Of a DNA stretch of 64,000 nucleotides, positions 34,401 through 45,376 are shown piece by piece. The notes below the pieces were generated by a model. The model was given only the letters and a program-made list of their open reading frames with translations, made no database searches and was not told the DNA's origin. Made by a program: the position numbers and the translations under genes. The stretch is from assembly GCA_020284085.1 (NCBI GenBank), contig JACEVL010000144.1, positions 62,001 to 126,000 on the forward strand. The letters run 5' to 3'. The number at the start of each line of letters is the position of its first letter. Within the stretch, counting starts at the first letter, position 1. Source of the stretch: Aporrectodea caliginosa. Its lineage: Eukaryota > Annelida > Clitellata > Crassiclitellata > Lumbricidae.

Positions 34401-34803
34401 AGCATTGGGACCTATATGGAATTGCGGCAGCGTAGTAGATCTGTATAAGGAATACATCAACCCCAGAGGATGGATGGTCTGAACCACTGGAGGAGTTCCA
34501 CTTTCAAGGACCACGAATCGCACTCTTCACGTTTCACTCAATTGTAATCAAAGGAAGAAAGCAACGTTGCAGTCTGCATTGCCGTATGGCGCTTCTGCCA
34601 ACTGGCCTTTCCTTCATCATCAAACAGACTGCATGTTTCCCATTAGAGTCTAAGGACTTTATTTTATTAGCAGACATACGCTTCTTAGCATGCACACATA
34701 TTTCACAGTTCAGCAATAATCGCTATATAAACTAGCCTACACTGTCATTCTGTAAATATCGCTTAATTGAGACAGACTGCAAACCTACCTTGCGTGTTTG
34801 ATA

Positions 34804-35236
34804 AGGGCCATCCATAAATGACGTCACGCAATTTTGGGCGATTTTTAACCCCCCCCCTCCCCCCATGAAAATGACGTCACAAAGCTCTGACCCCCCTAAA
34901 ACCAAATGTCCATGGTGAAGCAAAATGCTCCTTCATGGAACAAACAGGGAAAGCATGAATATTTTAAAATCTAACGGTGACCAAATATTGAAATAATTAG
35001 AAAATTAGTAATAATGGTGCCCGTATACATTAAAATAATTTTCAAAAATAATGAAAATTTAATCCTCAAAATTAGTGCTGTTATTAATAATATTAAATTG
35101 TTGTTAATTGTTAAATTTAATAACAGACCTGGTGTGACGTCACACTTCTCAGACCCCACCCCCATGTCACACATCGTCACAAATTTCCGACCCCCCGAAC
35201 CCCCCAGGTGCGTGGCGTCATTTATGGACGGCCCCT
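34804..35236. mobile_element. TA-flanked inverted-repeat element (433 bp)
   Basis: The left end AGGGCCATCCATAAATGACG mirrors the right end GTCATTTATGGACGGCCCCT. TA is duplicated at 34802-34803 and 35237-35238. C-rich runs and ATGACGTCAC words occur near both ends. It is related in plan to 29542-29994. No ORF. Confidence 0.8.
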
Positions 35237-35334
35237 TAAATCCGTATCCGATTTCAACATTATTATTGCTTTAAATATTACTATTATTGTTTTTGCTTTT
35301 GTTGTCGTTGTTATGATTATATAATTAATGTTAT

Positions 35335-35408
35335 TTTTTACCCAAGGTAGGTATGATCCCTCAGGTGATACAAATTGTCCGGAGACAGAAAAATGAGCAT
35401 CTGGAACC

Positions 35409-35489
<81 letters not shown>

Positions 35490-35496
35490 ATTATTA

Positions 35497-35548
<52 letters not shown>

Positions 35549-35549
35549 A
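35335..35549. repeat. (TTA)n microsatellite with a short element tail
   Basis: A run of about 140 bp of TTA/ATT units lies at 35409-35549. The ~70 bp before it (35337-35408, with ACCCAAGGTAGGTATGATCC and CTCAGG) matches, with substitutions, 36704-36782, which also abuts TTA units. It is therefore an inserted tail rather than unique sequence. Confidence 0.8.
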
Positions 35550-36607
35550 AGACAAATTTATTCTTCATAAAGCCAACAAACATATGTACAGACTGATTAA
35601 AAGTAACTGTTTTCAATGTTTCTATAAGCCGTAGTTCAGTCCTGGGCTACTGTTGTTTCAATCTGAGGTGCCTAAAACTAATAGAGAGTTTCCGATTTGT
35701 AGGGCGACTGATAAGCGTTGTAGAAAATGACTGGTCTCACGCTGGTCGCCTGTCGCTGCTGAGATCTTGCGTCCTAGTTCTTGAACAAACTGCAGTGATT
35801 CTTTGTGCCAGCTTCCTGCAGTTTCGACTGCCACAGGGACGAAATGATGTGATTGTGAGATAGCGGCATATTTGTTTTCCTTGTTGCGAGCTGATTTTTC
35901 AGCTGCCGCACCTGCGTTTTGCGATGTTATATGTTCGTAAGATGCAGCGAAAGTATCCGGCACCGTGACATCCCATGCCAAGCAACGACCTCTGTACCAA
36001 GGTATGATGGTGACTCCGTCAGGCCTTTTGCCGTCTGATCTGGAGAGGCCATTGGGCTCTTTGATTGCCGGTATTTTGGCTCTGGTGAAAGCCCGCCAAA
36101 TAACGTCGTTGAGCATGCCATGTCGATGCTGTCTTCCTGCTCCTTTGATGCATGAGAATCCATGATGGCCGTTGGATTCTACTACGACACCACATTTGCA
36201 AGTGTGTTTTTCACACAACGCGGTGCCAAGTCGGATGCCGGATGCGATTCTTAGGACCTCTCCTGACATCCGTAATCCTGCTGTCGTAATGGGAAGTGCA
36301 TGAAGCCAGTCTCCAGAGTGTGGCGATTGCACGGCTAACAATCTGGCTTTAACAGCAGAATCACTCGCTCTTTCTGACAGGTCTTGAAGTGCATATGAGA
36401 TGAGTTTGCTATCCCATTCCCGTTGTATATGAGCCTTCTGCTCGATGGGAGGACTCCAGGGAGGAGGTGCGTTCGACTTCGATGACCAAGAACTAAAGGC
36501 CTCCTCTACCAACGGATCTGTGGTTGTTACAGGGACATCGAGTAACAGTCGGTCTTGAAGGTTTCGTGTGCCAGCGGCTGATGCCAAAAAGGCGGAAGTT
36601 GCCAGCA
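35550..36607 (-). pseudogene. 5'-truncated LINE with restriction-like endonuclease (R2/R4/Dong type)
   Basis: On minus, about 315 residues of open frame (36607 to stop at 35658) form the C-terminal region of a site-specific LINE. A zinc knuckle CKCGVVVESNGHHGFSC fits C-x1-C-x8-H-x4-C. Further on come GKRPDGVTIIP and LAWDVTVPDT, the PD..D core of the restriction-like endonuclease, then KYAAISQSHHFVPVAVETAG and QRLSVALQIGN. The reverse transcriptase is absent; upstream the frame runs straight into (TTA)n. The 3' UTR ends at the other (TTA)n tract at about 35549. The frame itself is intact, so the copy may be young, but without RT it cannot be autonomous. Dong/R4 LINEs insert into TAA repeats, which fits this site. 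Confidence 0.8.
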
Positions 36608-36662
<55 letters not shown>

Positions 36663-36805
36663 TACCCGAGGTAGTTCTAATCTACTAGTTATTATTATTA
36701 TTATTTTGCCCCGAGGCATACAGGATCCGTCAGGGACTTCAATATTAACCATTTTGGAAAATAAAATATCCGGAATGGCCCTATTATTATTATTATTATT
36801 ATTAT
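36608..36805. repeat. (TTA)n microsatellite with two further element tails
   Basis: TTA runs at 36608-36660, 36691-36703 and 36783-36806 are separated by 36661-36690 (TTTACCCGAGGTAGTTCTAA) and 36704-36782 (TTTTGCCCCGAGGCATACAG). Both inserts share the ACC/CCC-GAGG word also seen at 35337-35360, consistent with repeated insertion of truncated copies into the microsatellite. Confidence 0.7.
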
Positions 36806-37298
<493 letters not shown>

Positions 37299-37309
37299 AC
37301 GCATTACTA

Positions 37310-37815
37310 AGTGAGATTATCGGTACAATAAACTGGTATCTGCCGTCAGCCATCAGCAAATCTCCTGCCTCTGTCTCCTCGACATCTACGCCGCATTCGA
37401 CACTATTGACCACAGCTTCCTTCTTCACCGACTGTCATACTGGTTTGGCGTCTCTGGCACTGCTCTACTATGGTTCCAGTCCAATTCGTCTTCCCGATCC
37501 TTCTGTTAAGCCTCCAGCACTGCTTGCAACCCCTCCCACTTTCCTGTGGTGTCCCTCAAGGCTTCGTCCTAGGTCCAATCCTCTTCATCCTGTATAATAA
37601 TATATCTAATAAAATCCTCCTCTGTTGATCACCATCTCTATATGCGCTGACGACACCCAACTCTACATTTCCTTCTCCCCAAGCTTTTACCCACCTCCAT
37701 CGCATAAATATTCAATTTGGTTATTGTTAGCCTAATCTCAATGGAAGTCATCCAACCTCCTCTGCCTCAAGAAGGGAACCGGCGTCGTCTGTGGTGCTAA
37801 GAAGTTTCAGATCCT
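37310..37815 (+). pseudogene. L2-like LINE reverse transcriptase relic
   Basis: The frames begin NKLVSAVSHQQISCLCLLDI, followed by YAAFDTIDHSFLLHRLSYWF, the AFD box of an L2-type RT, then a frameshifted VPQG/LGPI region near 37550. Degraded YADDTQLY-like sequence lies near 37650. It is 5' truncated at the (TAG)n border and has several stops. Confidence 0.8.
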
Positions 37816-38340
37816 GCCTTCGGGAGCTCTTGTCGGTTGGCTACTGAATAGAACCCTCAAATCTCTGTACCTGTGGAACAGTGCTTTTACCTGAGGTGCA
37901 TATGAGCCCTCCATCTGGTGTGCTTTCGGAGGATGTTCTAGGAGGCTCGTCCAGGAACACTGGTAAGTACTCTTATCGTGGACCATTCATCGAGCTCGAT
38001 AAGCGGCTGTCACGGCGCTACGCGGCTACCGCGGGGTTAACCAGCTCCACCGTGCGTGCAACAACCACCCGGTGCATAAGGACACTGCATGGAGCAATCA
38101 CGCAGACGACATCCTCACTGCGACCGCATCGAAATTTCGAAAATCGCTCTCGCTGACGAAACCCCAGACTGACTCGTATCGGCCATTATTATGTCAAAGC
38201 AGCCGAGGTAGGTGTCGGAACGAGGGGGCAGCGGCGGGCGAGCGCTTGGGTATAACTTACGTCGGCGCGTAGGCCTGTTGGAAATACATAGCTTTACTGG
38301 AATACGATGTCGAGGCAGTAGATGGCTAAGCACCTTTCCA
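37816..38340. other. GC-richer stretch, no recognised gene
   Basis: A 91-codon plus-strand frame (37881-38156) contains a perfect donor-like CACTG|GTAAGTAC at 37965. No acceptor, domain or partner exon could be tied to it. Coding status is undecided. Confidence 0.3.
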
Positions 38341-38344
38341 CCAG

Positions 38345-38475
38345 TGTGATTCTTGTTAACGATAACGATAACGAAAATGTTCGTTAACAAAAATAAATTG
38401 ATTTCGTTAACTATAACTATAACGAAAATAACAATAACGATAATTCATCTTTATTTTCGTTAATACAAAAAACAA
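38345..38475. repeat. Fragment of GTTAACGAAAA-type hAT MITE
   Basis: Repeated GTTAACGATAACGAAAA and TTTTCGTTAA words match the composition of the complete element at 44293-44915. Ends and target duplication are not identifiable. Confidence 0.5.
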
Positions 38476-38685
38476 AAATAGGAAGTGCAATATGGACGAT
38501 TGGACATAAATGAGAACGAAAACTTGCGATATTTTTATTATGCAATTTGTCAGTTACTTTGGAAACTTGTGTATTCATGAAGCTGAATGCACCCATACTT
38601 GAAAGGCTTTAAAAGTTCCGAGCAAATTGTGAAACAGCGTGTTAATACGCACAATTTTGCGTATAACCTTAATTATTGTAACTAG

Positions 38686-38912
38686 GTAGTAATAATATTA
38701 ATAATCTTTTCTTTATTGAAGCGCCTGACAAACGCACTGCGCTGTACATTTGCATGTTATGCAATTTAAATCTCAACTACTAACAGAACAGACAGCCTGC
38801 AATACAACGGCGCTAATAGCAGCCTACAAAGCATATCCGCCCAACGGGGGCTCGAACTCGGTACCTCTCGGTCTCTGTGCCAGATGTTATCCAATGCGCC
38901 ACCGGGTCTCAC
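38686..38912 (-). mobile_element. tRNA-derived SINE, copy 1
   Basis: Read on minus there is a tRNA-like head with A box TGGCGCATTGGA and B box CCGAGTTCGAGCCCC. The body CGTTGGGCGGATATGCTTTG and TGTCTGTTCTGTTAGTAGTT follows, with a tail of TCAATAAAGAAAAGATTATT. Nearly the same sequence occurs at 42977-43195 (plus) and 41560-41772 (minus). Confidence 0.85.
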
Positions 38913-39559
38913 TCTCACTGTCTCACCTCGTCCTGATTTCAATTGCATTCAATGCCGGTTTGTAAAGTTTTCTTACGACGCATTCATGTCAAAGACGATC
39001 TGCGTCAAAACTGGGCACATGATTATGTATATTGCACAAAATTGTTCATGATCTATTACATGCAGAGTCCTTTCTATGCTATCTGAGATAATGATTACTA
39101 TGACAGTACATAAGTGGTCGGTGTATGGGGCCCTAATGGGGGTCAAAGACAGACCTGTGTGCTGACGACCGGGTATACACAACCAGAAAACCCCAATGGG
39201 GTGACTGGGGCTGCGCTCAATGCATTCACTCGCCTCCTTATTGAGCTGTAACTTCCCGCCAGAAGTTGCCGCGTATCGCTGGCCAATCAGCGTACAAAGA
39301 ACATCGATCAAAAATTGCCGTGCTGAAAGTCTAGTAATGCACATAATGGAAAAATGGCGCCAATTGCGCCCCAGTTCAGCACAGCTCACGATCCATGCTA
39401 TTTCGAATGTTGTACCATCTGGTGGACGGGCCTGCCCGCGGATTTGTGCGTGAGGAGTTGCTTCTTTTGCCTATGGGCACTGAGCTGTCATCTAATAGAA
39501 TACTCAACCGTTGAGGAGCTCAGTGAGATATATACTCCATTGCTGCCGGAGTTATTTGA
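38913..39559. other. No recognised gene
   Basis: Frames up to 138 codons occur on minus (38973-39389), but none has domain-like sequence. No repeat family is recognised. Confidence 0.35.
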
Positions 39560-40345
39560 ATAGCACGGCGCTCGGTCCGGTAGTGCCCGTATGCCGTATC
39601 CCTAGTTGAAAACAAGTCTGGTGCTATCCGCATTTTTGTGTTCGGTGGGGGAGGCTGACCTTGTTCTGCTCGTACACCCGCATTTGGTGCCCGCAGCCCA
39701 CAGCGTCTAAGCATGATCTATGTGTGCCGCATCTCCTTACGCTCAAGCAGGCATTCCTTGTACAGCTCCTTGTGTAGATCCTTCTTGACAACAGTGCTAT
39801 CTTGACGACCTTTGCTTTCCTGTTCTCAGCGCCGCCTGCTTTCATGTTGGAGAGCATCTCCGGACGCAGACCCACGAACTTGGCGATGGGGACACCGTTG
39901 CACTCGTCCTTGAACTGACCTACAATCTTTTATTCTCTGTGCTGTGGTATGGGCGGTATTCACTTATTACATATGCTTGTTGGCCTGCATGACATCATAA
40001 GCATTCTGTGTCCACTTGGAACAGCAGGCTGTCGGTGTAGGTAGCTTGAAGCAGTTGGGCTTTGTCCCCATGCTGTGCCTGGAAATGATTGTTCCAGAAA
40101 TCGTAGCCTACATGAGATGCTTAGCTGAGGTCGTGGCTGATATTTACTGGTTTCTTCATTTTGAGCTTAGGCCTACTCTGGATGCTGTGAACTGCAAGAA
40201 GCCCGCCGTTTAAGATTTGGTGTGATATATAGTCCGGATTAGGCGACGAAGCTTGTCCTCTTGCGTGGCCGCCGCTAGGTCAACACGAATGCGTTTGCGA
40301 AGGGTTTTTGCGTAGTTTTTCCGAACACCACGTTATTAGCCAGCT
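39560..40345 (-). pseudogene. Decayed protein-primed DNA polymerase B (Polinton/Maverick-like)
   Basis: Read from 40345 downward on minus, broken frames follow the C-terminal half of a viral/organellar-type family B DNA polymerase. A VDLAAATQEDKLRRLI block lies near 40275-40235, and a degraded YxDTDS catalytic box (YTDSLLF, with a residue lost) near 40040-40020. The block GVPIAKFVGLRPEMLSNM is near 39895-39845, and a terminal TAYGHY word sits in another frame near 39590. Several stops and at least three frameshifts show it is dead. Polintons are large self-synthesising DNA transposons related to DNA viruses. No integrase, capsid or terminal repeat is visible nearby, so only this fragment remains, and a related viral insertion cannot be excluded. 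Confidence 0.7.
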
Positions 40346-40940
40346 TGAAGAAATCGTTTCCAAAATCCGATATTGCATTTGCATGCGGCTATGTAGGCCT
40401 ATTCATCTCGATGTATGGGTACAACCAGGCATTAATTCTGTCGGAATTTATTGGTACGATCTTACATTTTAATAGCTGTATTATTTTGAGTCTACGTGTT
40501 TGTGTTCAAAAACTTAATGTAATGTAATGTAATGTAGGCCTAATGTAACAAAACATTTATAAAGCGCCACTTAAGAGTCTCTCAGAAGCGCTCAACACGT
40601 GGCCATCAAACAGCATATAAATGCGTCTTTAAGAGTTTAGAGAAAACCTTAATTATAGCCTCGTGCAGCACGCAGAGAAGGCGGAAGAGCGTTCCAGATC
40701 CGTGGGGCCGCAATCGAGAAGTCCCGACGAGCACTGGTGGTGGTTCGAAACGAAGGTATCATCAAGTCATTTCGTGAGGAAATATATATTTAATACATTA
40801 AAAGGAAACGACTTGATGATGATATTATATTCGTTTATCATGCATCAAGCAGGAAGACACGTCCCTTCACAACTTACATCACACACAAAAGCTTTTGAAA
40901 TTTTAAATTTGAATATGAATATTATTGCACACTTGACACC

Positions 40941-40984
40941 ATCGACGTATATACGTCGATCACCATCGACGTATATACGTCGAT
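40941..40984. repeat. Two tandem perfect 20-bp palindromes
   Basis: ATCGACGTATATACGTCGAT occurs at 40941-40960 and 40965-40984, separated by CACC. Each is perfectly self-complementary. They lie directly before the hAT element at 40998; its target duplication CTTGACAC at 40990-40997 also occurs just before the first palindrome. Confidence 0.85.
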
Positions 40985-41142
40985 GCGTACTTGACACCAG
41001 TGTGACCACTCCTTGGGAATTTCCTTCTCCCAAGATCTTGGGATTTTGGGGTCGACTTGGGATCTGGGGATTTTGCATAGCGATCTTGGGATTTGTTAAG
41101 GTCTGTAGACTAGTTTTTACTGTGCTTTTCAGCAGTGGCAGC

Positions 41143-41469
41143 CAGTGGCGTAACGAGGGGGCAGGGGGCGGCCGCCCCCGGGCGCAGGACGGGGGGCGCA
41201 AAATTAGGTTCTAGAAAATTTTTTTTAAAAGAAATCAGGCAAGAATAGCTAAAAAAGTAAAAAAAAGTAACTATTATGCACGAGCATGGCAGGGGCGCGG
41301 GCGCCAAGGGGGCGCAAAATGAGGCTTGTGACAATGTAACCAATTTTTCATGGAAAAAGACGGAAAAGCAAAAAAAAAAAAAGTCATCAGAATTTTTGGC
41401 GGAAGTAAGAAAAAAAATTTGTCAGGAAATTCTTGCCCCCGGGCGCACGAACCCCTAGTTACGCCACTG
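41143..41469. mobile_element. Nested hAT MITE (327 bp)
   Basis: The ends CAGTGGCGTAACGAGG and CTAGTTACGCCACTG are flanked by GTGGCAGC (41135-41142 and 41470-41477). It is the same family as the fragment at 1-266. GC-rich near the ends, A-rich in the centre, no ORF. Confidence 0.9.
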
Positions 41470-41559
41470 GTGGCAGCGAATCAGATTATTAAAAAACTCG
41501 CTAGTGGGTGTCTGAAAGACGTTTATTATTATTGCTACTTGTAAACATCGTAATGTTGT

Positions 41560-41772
41560 TAATTAATAATATATTTTCGTTTATTCAACAATCCGGTTGA
41601 CACACCGCAACCGGTTACAGTGTACAATTATGCAATTCACAAGACACAAATCTTAACTACTAACAGAACAGACAGCCTGCAAACACAAAGCATATCCGCC
41701 CAACGGGGGCTCGAACTCGGTACCTCTCGGTCACTTTGCCAGATGTTATCCAATGCGCCACGGGCCCCCCCC
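41560..41772 (-). mobile_element. tRNA-derived SINE, copy 2
   Basis: It shows the same head and body as the copies at 38686 and 42977, with B box CCGAGTTCGAGCCCC. The 3' tail instead reads GGTTGCGGTGTGTCAACCGG and ends in an A/T-rich stretch, the tail also seen at 34290-34400. Nested inside the hAT element 40998-41973. Confidence 0.8.
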
Positions 41773-42154
41773 TCAATGTTATGCTCTGGGTTTTTTCTTT
41801 GCCAGTTCTTAGCTAGGCATTTTTGTGAATAATTGTGATTGGTGAAACGCATTTCATATTTCAGCACAAATGTTTTTCTTTTCAGTAACTTGGGATTTTC
41901 TACACTTTTGGCCAATATTGGGATTTTTCTGGCAAGAGCTTGGGATTTCAGAAAATTGAGAGTGGTCGCACTTCTTGACACACATCGACCTCAACTTCCG
42001 GTAACTGCATGAAAATGTAACAGACACATTAAACTATTATTTCTTAACTTTAGCTTTCGTTATATTAGAGTTAGTACGCTAGATTTGTAAAAAATCTCCA
42101 TTAGTATCTTAGAAAATTACGACAAGCATATAACTCAGAATTTCAGTTTTAGGT

Positions 42155-42670
42155 AAGTAAGTAAGTATATTCTTTATTCAACCAAACCCTAAATATTCTT
42201 GGTGTTGAGCTTACAGCGAAATTTGGGTTCTCCAGTCACATTAAACGTCTAACCATAAAAGCAAGGCAGTCCTTTTATGCACTTCGGATCCTGAGGTCGC
42301 ACGGGCTCTCGGGGACAGTTTATTTGATGTAGTTCGTGCCACTACGGTTGGTATGATGCTGTATTGCTCGCCTGTGTGGTGGGGCTTTGCGAGAGTGCAG
42401 GAACGGGAGGCCCTTGAGGGAATTATCAGAAGGTTGGTACGCCAGGGGTACTTACCTCCATCTTCTCCCTCATTTGAGACTCTCTGCAGCAATGCGGATA
42501 CTAGACTCTTTGCCTGTATTCTGCACAATCCTTGTCATGTATTGCATAAATTGTTGCCGCCGATCAAGCAATCGCGCTACTCCCTGCGACCACGGTCCCA
42601 TAACCGTGAGCTTCCCATGTTTGACAACCTGTCTCAGAAATGCTTCCTTGCCCGGATGCTATACAAATAA
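42155..42670 (+). pseudogene. LINE ORF2 C-terminal relic
   Basis: Frames give LNILGVELTAKFGFSSHIKR near 42190, ARQSFYALRILRSHG, then MMLYCSPVWWGFARVQERE and an open 105-codon stretch ending LPMFDNLSQKCFLARMLYK with a stop at 42670. This matches the post-RT C-terminus of a non-LTR element. A frameshift separates the first blocks. The homologous region on minus at 60785-61012 shows the same DVVRA and LLPP-LRPR order. Confidence 0.75.
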
Positions 42671-42976
42671 ACTATGTTTTCCCTAGATCTGGCTATTTAA
42701 GCCCTTCATTTTCCCCTATGACTAGCTCTAGCTCTTCTTCCTCTGTACAATAAAACCTCTCATTCAATTCTATGGTTGTATATATAAATTTTTGTTTATT
42801 TGTTTGAATGTATTAATCTTGCTATGTACAGTGCTGTGCGTTTGCTAGTGCTTCTCAATAAAGGAAATACTTAATTGCATATCCGCACTTTGGTGTACGT
42901 ACATTTATACAGAGTATAACATTCTTATTATAAACGATCTGCGTGAGAGATTGTCCGCCTGTGGAATAAAACGGTC

Positions 42977-43195
42977 AGGGGGCCCGTGGCGCATTGGAAA
43001 ACATCTGGCACAGAGACCGAGAGGTACCGAGTTCGAGCCCCCGTTGGGCGGATATGCTTTGTAGGCTGCTATTAGCGCCGTTGTAATGCAGGCTGTCTGT
43101 TCTGTTAGTAGTTAAGATTTACATTGCATAACATGTAAATGTACAGCGCAGTGCGTTTGTCAGGCGCTTATTAAAGAAAAGATATTATTATTATG
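42977..43195 (+). mobile_element. tRNA-derived SINE, copy 3
   Basis: The head is GGGGCCCGTGGCGCATTGGA with a TGGCGCATTGG A box. The B box is GAGTTCGAGCCCC. The body continues GGCGGATATGCTTTGTAGGC and the tail is GAAAAGATATTATTATTATG. This is the most complete plus-strand copy of the three. Confidence 0.85.
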
Positions 43196-43207
43196 TAATC
43201 TCGGGCG

Positions 43208-43258
43208 CAGGGTGTAGGGGAGCGGCTTTTTTGGGGGAGTAGCCCATGGAGTACATGC
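43208..43258 (-). repeat. ~50-bp block shared inverted with 20937-20985
   Basis: Read on minus, GGCATGTACTCCATGGGCTA followed by CTCCCCCAAAAAAGCCGCTC is nearly identical to 20937-20985. Flanking sequences differ, so it is a short dispersed module of unknown origin. Confidence 0.65.
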
Positions 43259-43262
43259 CCCG

Positions 43263-44292
43263 GGTTTCCTAGGACAGCGTGGATTTGTTTGCGGATCATT
43301 CCACTCAATGCAAAGTAATTTTGTGTCCCCCCACCCCTAATATGCCGTAGGCCTATTGGTTGACATGCTACTAAAGAATTGCAGCATAGAACTGAATAAT
43401 ATGGACTTTCAGCATTATCCCTTTTAAAGTGGGGTCTCGTTTATAAGACATGTCGTCCAACAGCTACACATTAATGAGTCCACACTGTGCTGAAACACAA
43501 CAATTAGCGATTGTTGAAATATTAATATCAATACATGGCAAATAGTAAACCAAGAGCTAAAGCGAGATAAAAGGGGAGACTTTGTACAGTTGAGAGACCA
43601 AGATTAAGGTAGACACCATTTTCCAGTGCAGTTTTTTTGTGAGATGTGTTTCTTTAGAAAACTAGTTGGGATCTGTTTAATTACATTTTGGAAAACCCAG
43701 TTATTTAATCAATCACATGGACCTTGTTTGAAGTCATAACTATACAGGTCCACAGCCAGTATGACTGGCCATACCATATTGAAGCACTTGAGGCAATATC
43801 AGCAGAGGCAATATTCTTTGTCCTCGTTGGACAACATTAGATAGGAAAATTGTGTAGGTTTAATTTTGTTACCAATGCACATACCATATTTCTGCCTTCT
43901 TAACCAGCTAAGCTTAAGCTTCTTCCATGTACCAGTACTCCATGCTAGTATTTTTGGATTCCACTATCTTGCAATCAATGACATGAGCATGAGCAAACCC
44001 AAACTAAAGGTAAATCAACCATGGCAACCTTGGCAGCACCAAACCTTCCCAAAGCCTTGCTGGGAAGCTTTCATGATAATAATATTAACAATGAGACAAT
44101 TTGTATAGCACTAGCACAGCTGAGGCTAAGGAAAGGGCACTACACAAGGGTTTTACAATGTTACTGAGTTAAGTCTTTCCTTTACAATTGTATAAAGTGT
44201 TTGTCCCAGAAACCTACCTGTAACTGCTTGATATGAAACCTACATTGCTTGACATGAAACCTACATCTAACTGCTTGACGTACACCTGCATG
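43263..44292. other. No recognised gene
   Basis: No protein-like frame or clear repeat was found in this stretch, apart from short ACCTACAT/GCTTGA repeats near 44210-44290 at the edge of the next element. Confidence 0.4.
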
Positions 44293-44915
44293 TAGTGTTG
44301 TTTTAGTTTTGCCTTGAGTTTTAGTTTTAGTTATTATTAGTTTTACATGCTAGGTGTTTTAGTTATTATTAGTTTTAGTTATTTCGCCAAGTTTTAGTTT
44401 TAGTTATAGTTTTAGTTAATAGAAACTGATACTTCCTCGTTTCAGTTTTAGTTTCTTCAGTTTTAGTTTTAGTTTTAGTTTCAGTTATTTGTTCACTGAT
44501 ATTTAGCCGACAAAAATGTATATCAAATTATTGCAAATAGGCAATAGCAACCATTATTCTTACAGTTTGACAACATGCCATTTATCATACATGATATAAT
44601 GTCCCTTTAATGATTAGTGGGGTAAAAAATTCTTGTTGACCTTAATGTGATTTCCAGATTTTCGCCTCTATGTACAAAAACATTGAATATTCAAGGACGC
44701 TAGGTTTTCGTTGTGTGTTTTCGTTAGATGTTTTAGTTATTATTAGTTTTGACCGTTTTAGTTTCAGTTATCGTTTTTGGCCGGCTCCTCGAGTTTTAGT
44801 TATTATTAGTTTTAGTTATTTCACCAAGTTTTCGTTTTAGTTTCAGTTAACTATAACCCTGAGTTTTCGTTAACGAAGGTTTTCGTTTTAGTTTTAGTTA
44901 ACGAAAACAACACTA
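44293..44915. mobile_element. hAT MITE (623 bp) of TTTTAGTT repeats
   Basis: The ends TAGTGTTGTTTTAG and AAAACAACACTA are flanked by the 8-bp duplication CCTGCATG (44285-44292 and 44916-44923). Both ends are dense in GTTTTAGTTATTATTAGTTT. No coding capacity. Confidence 0.85.
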
Positions 44916-44923
44916 CCTGCATG

Positions 44924-45376
44924 TAGCAGAAGGGGCCAGTGAACATAAATGGGGACAGAGACAGTAGACACAAATGTTCATAATTCATCAATTGAATGCA
45001 GATTACAGAGTTCTTGTATGATGATAAAGATGATAAAGAGTAAATAGCTGGATTCTAAGTAAAGGCTAAATAAGCTGAAATTGCTGCTGACTGTGTAGTT
45101 CGGGATAAAAAAGTTGGACATTTGGAAGAAGGCAAATAAACTGAGACAATGCATTGAAGTTAAACAAAGCAGGGAGGACAGCACTTGATTTAGCACTGTT
45201 ACCCATGCTGTCCCCCATAAGTTTTAACTTTGGGGATAATCTCCACTCAAAACTTTGGGGACGGTTCCCCTCTGTCCTTCCCCCCCCCCATAATTTCCAC
45301 CTCTGCTTGAGTCTAATATGTCAATGCTGGATTAGTTACCCCGATGAAAATTAAACTAATGTCATTTTTTTAAACA
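44924..45376. other. Region upstream of C14orf119-like gene
   Basis: No repeat family was recognised. It ends in a pyrimidine-rich TTTTTTTAAACAG acceptor at about 45377, so most of it is probably intron or promoter-proximal sequence of the gene that follows. Confidence 0.4.

Larger units (their letters stand above)
40998..41973. mobile_element. hAT element (976 bp) with nested hAT MITE and SINE
   Basis: The ends CAGTGTGACCACTC and GAGTGGTCGCACTT are flanked by CTTGACAC (40990-40997 and 41974-41981). CTTGGGATTTT-type words are repeated near both ends. A second hAT MITE (41143-41469) and a SINE (41560-41772) have inserted inside. No transposase remains. Confidence 0.8.

Noticed and set aside
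35222..35530. Poly-Ile and poly-Asn frames
   Set aside because: Microsatellite (TTA)n read in different frames.
37881..38156. 91-codon plus-strand frame with a perfect donor-like site
   Set aside because: No acceptor, domain or partner exon; sequence does not look like a known protein.
38973..39389. 138-codon minus-strand frame
   Set aside because: No recognisable domain or repeat origin; neighbouring sequence is transposon debris.
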